Shown piece by piece: positions 56,001 through 64,000 of a DNA stretch of 64,000 bases. The DNA comes from Allacma fusca. Lineage: Eukaryota; Arthropoda; Collembola; Symphypleona; Sminthuridae. Within the stretch, counting starts at the first letter, position 1. Each line of letters opens with the position of its first letter. Below the pieces are notes generated by a model. It was not told the DNA's origin. It searched no databases and saw only the letters and a list, made by a program, of their open reading frames with translations. Both the position numbers and the translations under genes were made by a program. Location: NCBI GenBank assembly GCA_947179485.1, contig OX359245.1, forward strand, positions 47,665,067-47,729,066. The letters are read 5' to 3'.

Positions 56001-59000
56001 CTGTTACTCTGTCAGTGGAATCTGTTGTATCATGTTTGACTCGAACTATTACTTTAAATAAATTTATTTTTGTGTGACACCCGCATCAGTTATTTAATTA
56101 AGTTTAATCTAGTCACCCTTTTTTGTGGAACTCAGTGCTAAACTGGCAAGTAATTCTGAATAATTAACCCACTCCAATCCAACACACACGTACGAAAAAT
56201 ATTTGAATGTTTGTAAAAGCCATATCTAATGGTGCCGCCCGGGAAGTATAGGCGGGATAAGTTTAGTACTTTCAACACAGGATAAGAATTTTATTGAGTT
56301 GAATATCAGTTTGAATTTGGTGGAATCAGTACGAACATTTTGATATTTTCCCGTCATTTAAAAAGACAACTAAAAGTAATAGTAACAACATTTATGATAA
56401 CGTATTTTTTTTAAAACTCAATCAAAATTAGTCAAACTAATTTTCACTGCGGGAGGATTTTCTTGATCCTTACAAAAACAAGGGAATATTTGGACTTCTT
56501 ACCTACAATCTAGCGCTTGTTCTGAAGGAATTTGGTGCATTATATTTTCCCCTATAAGTGAATTGCATCATGCCTATTTTACTCCTTTTAATTGACCTAC
56601 AAACAATTTCTGCATTCGGGCGCTACCTAGATCAACATTACGTAAGAATTGAAGGAACTGAATATTTTCCAAAACAGCGTGGGAACTTCAAGCTTGTTAA
56701 TTTAATACGATTAAAACAACCAATGAAATACGCATTTTTCCCCTATACTCTCAAGCAACTTGGTGATTCCGAATTGCTCAATTACAAAATGCTGAGGAAA
56801 AAATGTTCCACTATTTGCTGCAAACGACCTAAGAAAATCCAATTAACTCTTTATTTCAATTTTAGTGCTTTCGGCAAATGTTTTGAGTATTTGGGCTTAA
56901 AATTTTCAAAACCGAAGACATCTATAGTATCAGCGGGCGTACAATCTTTTGTAAAATTTAGTGCTCGACCATATCAAATAATTTACATGGCGTGGAAGCT
57001 TCATGTGTTTATGGAACACCTATTTCTTGAATGTGTTGTTCAGATTTTCTGTCCGATTTAATTTTAATTGGATTCGAAATTTTTTGAATTTGAAACTTTT
57101 CCAGAAAATTGAAGCAAAGTTAAATGTGCTTCAATGTGATTCAAATAACACGTAATCATAGAACACACTTTAATAAACTAATCAGAAGCCTCTTGCTCCT
57201 TATTAGTTCCAAGCTGTTTATGTTGTTTTTGGTGATGATGTTGCCCATCAAATGTAAACGGGGTATTAGCAGTATAAATACAATATCAAGGAATATTAAA
57301 GAGGAACAAAGTTGACAATTTCAAATGTAATAACTACTGTGTTATAATCGAAAGCTTTTCTCATAATTTTGGGATAAAAAATGTCATATTTGTGTAAAAT
57401 TTAGGGACAAACTACCTGAAGTATTTTTCATGCCCAAGTATTTTTGCAACTTCAAGGTGTCCAAACTAAATTAATTTTTTTTATTATAGCAACGAAGTGT
57501 TTTTACATTAATTTGCTAAATCATACAAACATGTCCCTTCAAATTTATTAAGTTTCTCTGATCAATATTTGAGTGTGGTAGTTTATCCTAGATCCAAGAT
57601 ATTTACAGTAGATCTGGTAGGATGAATCAATTATTGAAAAATCCGGAAGAAACTTCTGTGGAGGTGGCAGAATTCAAAAATACATTACCATCTTACTCCT
57701 TAACAATGCTACAGGAACAGTATAAAGATATAATTATCTATTTATTGTTTATCAAAACAATTTGGTGGGGAAGTCATTTTAGCAACTACTGTTGCAAAAT
57801 AAATTATCACTTGCAACGACAGGCACGTGACAATACTTGCCTACAATTCTGAATCTTCTGTGTTGGATTCTGCAAAAAATTCCAGAAGTTGAGTCTTTCG
57901 AGACAATCCACTATTACAGCAAGTGTGAAACTGTGAATTTATTTCCTATTAAATTCTACCAATCCCGAATGACGAGCATTTTCTGATAAAACTTACCGTT
58001 GAATGTTATATTTAAAAAATTTCGCAGCAATTCTATTCAGTTTTATTCAATTTAATTTCTATTTATCAAAGCAATTTTACAACCACGAACGTACACAATA
58101 AGAAATGTTACCTGAATCTTCTACTATCGTCATGAAACTTACGTTTCTTCCAGTAAAAAATTATTTAGCGGCGTTAAAACACAAAATAACCTTCATTTTA
58201 GCATTTAATATCCAATGTGGATCAGCAGAAATTTCAACTTAAAAGTGAAACTCGGAGGCGTTTGTTTTTAAAGATATAGCAGCAGATTACAAATTTATAC
58301 CCATAATTTGAAATAAGTCTAAAACACAGTTTGACAATTGTCTTGCATCCAAGAGACAATGCCTCAAGATCAAAATTTTAATTGATAAATAATTGCCCTC
58401 AACCAAGGATTACACTTCCTGTAGGGAAAATGGTTTTGTTAACGGTGATTTTTTAATTTTTTGACGCTTCTCAAACAAAGGTTTTCGAAATCAACGATAA
58501 CTTTTGTGTAGGGACTCAAAATAAATCAGGGAAAGTTGAATTATTTCAACTATTTAATTATTATAGTAGTAAATTATTTCCTACTAGAACAAATATGTGA
58601 CGTATGTATGAGACTATTTGGCAAAAGCAACGAACGTGAATGTCTAACTATGATTGTGAGATCTGAATTGATTTGAATGTGAGAAGCGTATTTACGGAAC
58701 TAAAATTTAGCATATGTTTTCCTAATGCTTAAAGTTATCCTAACCGGCAATGAACTAAATATTTTTGCCAAAAATCCATGAAAAATCTTAATTCTGAACT
58801 AAAAACAAGATTTAAGATCAAAATAGGAACTTTAAATTAAATATTCATGATCGAACTGAATGAATTCACAAAACGAAGAATCTGAACGTGAATTGAAATT
58901 TTCATTTTAACATTCAATTTGAACGAACGCAAAAATACTTACGTATGAATTGAACTGAGTGTGAATGGTATAACCAATTTTATTGTAATTTATGACCTTT

Positions 59001-59014
59001 TGGATTTTTTCAGT
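53041..59014. other. No gene seen; AT-rich repeats
   Basis: No exon is supported. The 167-codon open frame at 56,558-57,061 begins with a hydrophobic run, but its 3' part is a repeat that recurs near 61,075-61,200 without an open frame, so I do not call it a gene. CCTGTAGGGAAAATGG near 58,420 belongs to the CAGGGA repeat group. A block near 58,840-58,960 has GAACTGAATGAATTC and GAATTGAACTGAG units similar in style to 1-148. Confidence 0.5.
56955..57080 (+). repeat. Dispersed repeat F, copy 1
   Basis: TATCAAATAATTTACATGGC, GTGGAAGCTTCAT and TTTAATTTTAATTGGATTCG recur in the same order at 61,090-61,195. Confidence 0.6.
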
Positions 59015-59375
59015 ATTTATTGTTGATATAATTTCTAATTTGCATCCCGCTAATTTTATAACAAACGGATTTCAATTCCCTTCAGTTATTTTTAAATTAT
59101 GAAGTAGATTTGCCCTGATATGGTATAATCGTGATGGAAACAGTTACAACCTATCAAAGCACCAAGGATAAAAATAAGTTTTGAAAATTTTGAGAAATAA
59201 GTGTTGCAAAAATTTGTTTGGAATATTGAAATTTGAGTTGAAATATGAAGGGTTAATTTTCCCTTTTTTATTTTTTTAAATTTCCAAAATTGCCCAATTT
59301 TACTCACTGCTATTTTAAGAAGATTTGATCTACCTGAAAGAGTCAAATCCGTTAGACAAGTTGCAATAAATGGGA
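59015..59375 (+). repeat. Dispersed repeat E, copy 1
   Basis: Shares with 61,290-61,630 the ordered blocks TTATAACAAACGGATTTCAA, CCCTGATATGGT, TTGAGAAATAAGTGTTGCAA, AATTTGTTT, and CTACCTGAAAGAGTCAAAT before a GTTGCAATA end. No ORF is shared. Confidence 0.65.
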
Positions 59376-61074
59376 CTATAGTTTAGTATTTTATTAGTTG
59401 TCAAAGGTAAAGTTGAAGTACCGCTAAAGCAATAATTTTGTACTCTACTGAATACAACTAATTTTGGAAATACTGAGAGAAAACCTAGATAGCATAAAAT
59501 CTTCACAGATTTTACCCTGATACATGGACTAGCTGTTGGCTGCAATAATTTGTATACCTACTGAAACGAAAGTGGTTCTTTTAAAGAAATTCCTCCCGAC
59601 AGTACTAGAAAAACTAACTAACACTCATCAATCCTTTCTTCTTATGAAGAGCGGGTGCGACTTGGAGTTGAGACTGATATGTGGAAGCAAATCTCCCCAA
59701 TAAATTAGCTTTACTTTTCTTAACTCCAATCAGCAGGTAATTATGACATGCTAAGTTCATTTAATAACTTTATTTCAGTCAGCACTTTTATTCGTAACAA
59801 GATTGCGCTTAGTCATACTGTAATATTACACGGAATATCGCGTTTTGAGCAAATTTATATACAAACAAAAGTGTCCGTGCGACAAACTGCCTAATAGAAA
59901 ATCGATTTAAAAAATTTAATTGCAAACATGAATTTTGTAAATCATTTTCTTATGCAAGACGATCAGCATCCAGTCATAGTTGGCATCCCCTTTCGGTGGG
60001 ATGAGACTTTGGAATCGGAAAAAAAACTGAATTAACTAGCAGTTGATAAATTGGATGGAGAATCATTTCAGTGTAATACTAACAGTAGTAACAGTCCAGA
60101 TCAAATATTTAAAAAATGTGACGCCTGCTGCAGTAATTTTCATAACTTTCACTTGTACTTAAACTCAGGTATAATCTGACGATTACGATCAAAAATCACA
60201 GTTTTATTGCTTTACAGTGGATACGAAAAATATCTGCCGATTATGTGCGTTGGAGTAATTTTCTAATTATTTAAAATTTTAAACAAAATGTATACATTGT
60301 ACATCTGATCTATTTATATGTCATTTTAAAAGGCACTGATAAATATTTAACTTGGCATGGAAGTTCGAAAGTTTTCATGCTACGTCTTTTTAATTTGGAT
60401 TAATTAAGAATTTTAATTCTAATTTTAAATTCGTCAGAAAGCATTCAATTTATTTCAGCTAACAGAAATAAGATAAAACTAAACAAAATGTGTTTACGTC
60501 CAGCAAAGTAAACAACCCTAGCTTCAATGCAGACTAAACTGGCAATAGTTATTATTCAACTGGGTTGATTTTAAAAAAATGATAGTAATAATTAAAAATC
60601 AATAATTCCGAAATCAGGATATATTTCTCGTTATAGTATCTAAGGGGTACTAATTGTCGGAAATAATTTGAATTTTTAATTTTCAGAAAATTTTCGCATA
60701 CTCTCATTACGTTTGAACGGCTAAGACGTCTTTGGAAACATAGATGAGAAAATTAAAGACAATAATTCAAATTATGACAAAAAGTTAATCTATTTTGGAA
60801 TCTGATGAAGTGAATATTTTTCAGCAATAGGAAAATATCGTAATTATCTTTTACAATAATTTGGGCTTTTGAGTTTGATGTCTCAAATTTTTGCAATGAT
60901 TAAATTTCAATTGAACGAGACGCAATCAACGTGTTGAATGATGTTTCTACTGTTACAATTATTCCAAATTTGCAAAGCATTTGTGTAAGTGACTCGTCTC
61001 ACTAAGTATTTAGTCTTAAAATTTACATAATAATTGATACCATGTCTTGTAGATAATAGCAAATCTGGAATAAA
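59376..61074. other. No gene seen
   Basis: AT-rich; one segment near 60,065 (AATCATTTCAGTGTAATACT, then AACAGT) recalls 23,930-23,955. Nothing else is supported. Confidence 0.5.
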
Positions 61075-61200
61075 CGTTTGTGGTCGGCTCTATCAAATAT
61101 TTCACATGGCGTGGAGGTTTCATTTAAACGTCCACTTCTTGGATGTGCTTTTTCAAATTTTTCATCCGCTTTAATTTTAATTGGATTTGAAAAGGAGCTT
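61075..61200 (+). repeat. Dispersed repeat F, copy 2
   Basis: Second copy of the segment at 56,955-57,080. Repeat E follows about 100 bp later here, and lies about 1.9 kb after copy 1 there, so E and F may be parts of one larger element. Confidence 0.6.
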
Positions 61201-61289
61201 TAAATCTTCAAAATAAAATTGTGAACCTAAATTTGTAAAATGGTCTTGTACAGTCCCACCATCACTCATCAGCTATTATTTTTGCTATA

Positions 61290-61635
61290 ATCTCTAATTA
61301 TTTGCGTCACGCAAGTTTTGTAACAAACGATTTTCAATTCACTTTCGTTTTTTAAATTATGGACTTGATTAGCCCCTGATATGGTTGGAGACAGCTACAA
61401 CCTCCCGAAGTACCAAAAGTCTAAAGTTAATTTTTGCTGGCTTAGACATTTTGAGAAATAAGCGTTGCAAAAATTTGTTTTGCAATTTTTAAATTTGAAT
61501 TGAAATCCTAATTGTAAATTTTTTTAGAAAACTACCAACGTTGTCAAATTTTATACACTGCTATTTCAAAAATATTTGAACTACCTGAAAGAGTCAAATG
61601 TGAAAGACAGGTTGCAATATAATATAAAGTATATA
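61290..61635 (+). repeat. Dispersed repeat E, copy 2
   Basis: Second copy of the segment at 59,015-59,375. Confidence 0.65.
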
Positions 61636-62059
61636 ATTTTATTCTTACCATGTGGATAATATATGTAGACATAAATAGTTAAAAACTTTCATGAATAAAT
61701 GAATGGTCTTATTCATTCAAAACAAATATGACATTTGACTGTAATAATTATTACAGTTACTCAAAAAACACTAAAAAAGCTACCAGAGCGTTTAAAGAGC
61801 TGAAACTGTCCGGGCATGGTTCCTACCTATAGCCACCCTGGTACAAATAATATTCAATTATTCCAATTTCTAGTAAAATATCTTTCTGATTTTTCAAAAT
61901 TAATTTCTTCCCAGTGATACAAAAAATATTGACATTTTATTCAAGGAAGAATCTCATTAAGAATTCAATTGTATGATGTGTTTAACAAAGGTGCCAGGAT
62001 TATAGATAATTACAGATATATGCACGCATTTTTATTTATTCCTAAAATATAGGACCAAC

Positions 62060-62205
62060 TAGTTACCTTGCCTAATAGAAACATGAATAATTATGTAATA
62101 TTTTTATGCATTCTATCATAATCTCTGAAAATATTGCTACGAAAAAATAGAGCGTTTCAGATTTTCCAATAATTGACGCCGTACAAGAAATAAACTCCTC
62201 AAATT
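62060..62205 (+). repeat. Repeat D, third copy
   Basis: GCATTCTATCATAATCTCTG and TTGACGCCGTACAAGAAAT match the segments at 37,530-37,650 and (in part) 38,110-38,150. It abuts the truncated end of the DIRS-like element. Confidence 0.5.
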
Positions 62206-62223
62206 CATTTCACATTTAACAGG

Positions 62224-64000
62224 TCAAGACACCAGGATAAATGTTTGAGGGACTGCACAAAGAAAGCAAAAAGAAAAAGAAAGTATGAAGAAGCACTGAA
62301 GAGCCAAGAATTCTGCTTTGAGTTCTAAAGAGTTGATGTGAGGATAGGCCTCCAAGTCTGCCTTTGACCATGATCCCCCGGTGGTTTGGGATTTTAATCT
62401 GGCTCCCCAACCTGTAAGTGAATGTGGCATCGGAATCGATAGATATCTCCGGTATAGGGGGAACTATTGGGGATGATTTTACTGTCCTTGTGTTGTCCTG
62501 CCACCATATCAACTCTGTCCGACAGTCTGCGTTGAGCAGCAGTGTGGAATCCCAGTCCTGAGTATTTATCATAGTCAGAATTAGGCATCGCCGAAGGTCT
62601 CTAATGTGTAATGGAGCTATACGAACACAAAAATTCAATGACGTTATTAACCCGAGAAACCGAGCGATTTCACGGAGTTTGACAACCTCAGCATTTAATA
62701 AATGTTGTGCAAGCTGAGTAACTTTCTCGCGTTTGTCTAAAGGAGTTCCCAGTGTCATATTTTTAGAGTTAATTAAAACCCCTAAAAACTCTATCTCCTG
62801 AACAGGCGTAAACATCGATTTTTTTGTATTAATTGTATAGCCACACCAGGTCAGAGTGTTTGCACAGAGAGTCAGTTCTTCACTTAGGTCCTCCTGGAGA
62901 GAAGACATTAGTAGCATGTCATCCAAATACCTGATGAGGCGAAGACCTTGTGCGCGAAGGAAGGCAACAACAGGCTTGAGAAGTTTGGTGAACACGAATG
63001 GAGCAGTAGCTAAGCCGACGGGCAAAGAACAGTATTGGTACAGCTTCCCTTGCCAACGGAACTGGAGAAATTTCCTATCTTCTGAGTGGATTGTTACTGA
63101 GTAATAGGCATCCTCAAGATCAATCTTTGCTAACCACATATTTGCATTTAGAAGTTCACGGATTAAACAAAGGTTTTCTAATTTGAAATGTTCAATGTGC
63201 AAAAATCGATTCAGTTTCTTCAGGTAAATTATAGGCCGCATTCCCCCGGATTTTTTGGTAACAACAAAAATAGGCGAAACAAAGTACGGCGACTGAGATT
63301 CTTCCACTGCTCCTTTCAACACCATTTTATTTATTTCCGCTGTAACTAAATCATGGGAACCAATTGGGATAGGAATTTCGTAAGAAACCGGTTGAGTTGG
63401 AGGCTTACTTATAAAGGGTAAACGATAGGCTTTAACTGTATTTAGGACCCAAGTGTCATTTGTCGAGGACTCCCAAAATTCTAGGTTATGGCATAAACGT
63501 CGGTTTCTGGGGGATGAAACAAAATTATTTGTTACAGTACCTGAAGACTTAGCATAAGCTCCACGAAAAGACTTCCCTTTCGGATCAAATCTCCCTCGAT
63601 TATTGGAATTGTGACGAGGTTGTTGATGGCTGGAATAGTTCTGGCGAGAATTGAATGACCCTCTCGTGTTACCAGAGAACTTGCCCCTCTTGGCTATAAA
63701 AACGTAAGAATTGTTCAAATACATTGAAACTGAAACATTTGAGTATCGAAATTTTTCAATGTAAAAGTAAAACCCACAGGGTGTAATTGAATTTGCAAAC
63801 TGATTAAACTCCTTGTTCAAATCTATCGCTTCTTTGATCTTCAAGCGTAGTTCGTGACCGAAAAGTTCGGAGCTATTGACATCGGATGTGTCGCGAGAAG
63901 CATAGCCGGGGAGATCTTTATGGATTGCGTTTAAATACAATTTCCGTCGCTCAAATATTGCCTGGCTATTAGCATTTCCCAGAAGCGCAATGGCCGCATT
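62224..64000 (-). pseudogene. DIRS-like retrotransposon fragment: Gag-like region, RT, start of RNase H
   Basis: The frame is open from the window edge (it enters with ALLGNANSQAIFERR, typical of the Gag-like region of DIRS elements) to 62,216. A Gly/Asn/Arg-rich stretch (about 63,690-63,540) precedes RT. RT motifs: KIDLEDAYYSV, LPVGLATAPFVFTKLLKP and YLDD. The DAYYSV, APFVFTKLLKP and YLDD wording is characteristic of DIRS-type rather than gypsy RTs. In RNase H the frame changes by one base near 62,430-62,410: one frame ends at DSDA, and the other continues with SLTGWGARL and LELKAEFLAL. Sequence stops resembling the family near 62,290. No tyrosine recombinase is in view. It is a truncated, decayed copy; other parts would lie beyond 64,000. 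Confidence 0.85.

Noticed and set aside
56558-57061. 167-codon ORF with a signal-peptide-like start
   Set aside because: Its 3' part is dispersed repeat F, which is not open in the copy near 61,100; it resembles no protein.

Overview
The window is AT-rich, gene-poor eukaryotic DNA. Small introns (70-140 bp), GT-AG splicing, a farnesyl-diphosphate-synthase-type gene, a GMC oxidoreductase gene, and Ty3/gypsy, DIRS, hAT and Tc1/mariner elements point to an arthropod, probably a hexapod. I cannot name the species. Most of the sequence is old dispersed repeat.

Layout. 1-19.3 kb: no gene; overlapping diverged copies of several unclassified repeat families, one well-preserved non-autonomous hAT element (9418-10546, 8-bp target duplication) and a 200-base assembly gap. 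19.4-21.1 kb: an apparently intact seven-exon isoprenyl diphosphate synthase gene on the minus strand. 22.55-23.73 kb: a decayed mariner-type transposon. 25.9-27.1, 35.0-36.2 and 38.2-39.2 kb: three copies of one long unclassified repeat. 28.9-32.2 kb: a GMC oxidoreductase gene on the minus strand, broken by a 592-bp MITE in an exon and by single-base losses. 33.2-35.0 kb: a 15-bp palindromic satellite of about 115 units. 39.24-52.89 kb: a nearly complete 13.65-kb Ty3/gypsy element on the minus strand, inserted into the third copy of the long repeat. 53-62.2 kb: repeats only. 62.2-64 kb: the reverse-transcriptase part of a decayed DIRS-like element running off the edge.

The Ty3/gypsy element is the most interesting object. 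It has 4-bp target duplications (ACGG), LTRs, primer-binding-site and polypurine-tract signals, a Gag with a CCHC knuckle and a Q/N-rich tail, and a Pol reached by a textbook -1 frameshift site (GGGAAAC, 6-nt spacer, stem). Pol carries protease, RT, RNase H and integrase with a GPY/F module, then about 750 residues of apparently disordered C-terminal extension. Two further ORFs lie where env would be, but both encode soluble, zinc-finger-like proteins. The gaps between ORFs also hold ordered splice acceptors and donors on the strand opposite to gag-pol, and the LTR carries AATAAA on both strands. This suggests a spliced antisense transcription unit, which needs RNA evidence.

The two host genes are unrelated neighbours. 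The synthase supplies C15 or longer isoprenoid precursors. The GMC locus would encode a secreted or membrane FAD oxidoreductase, but looks dead in this assembly.
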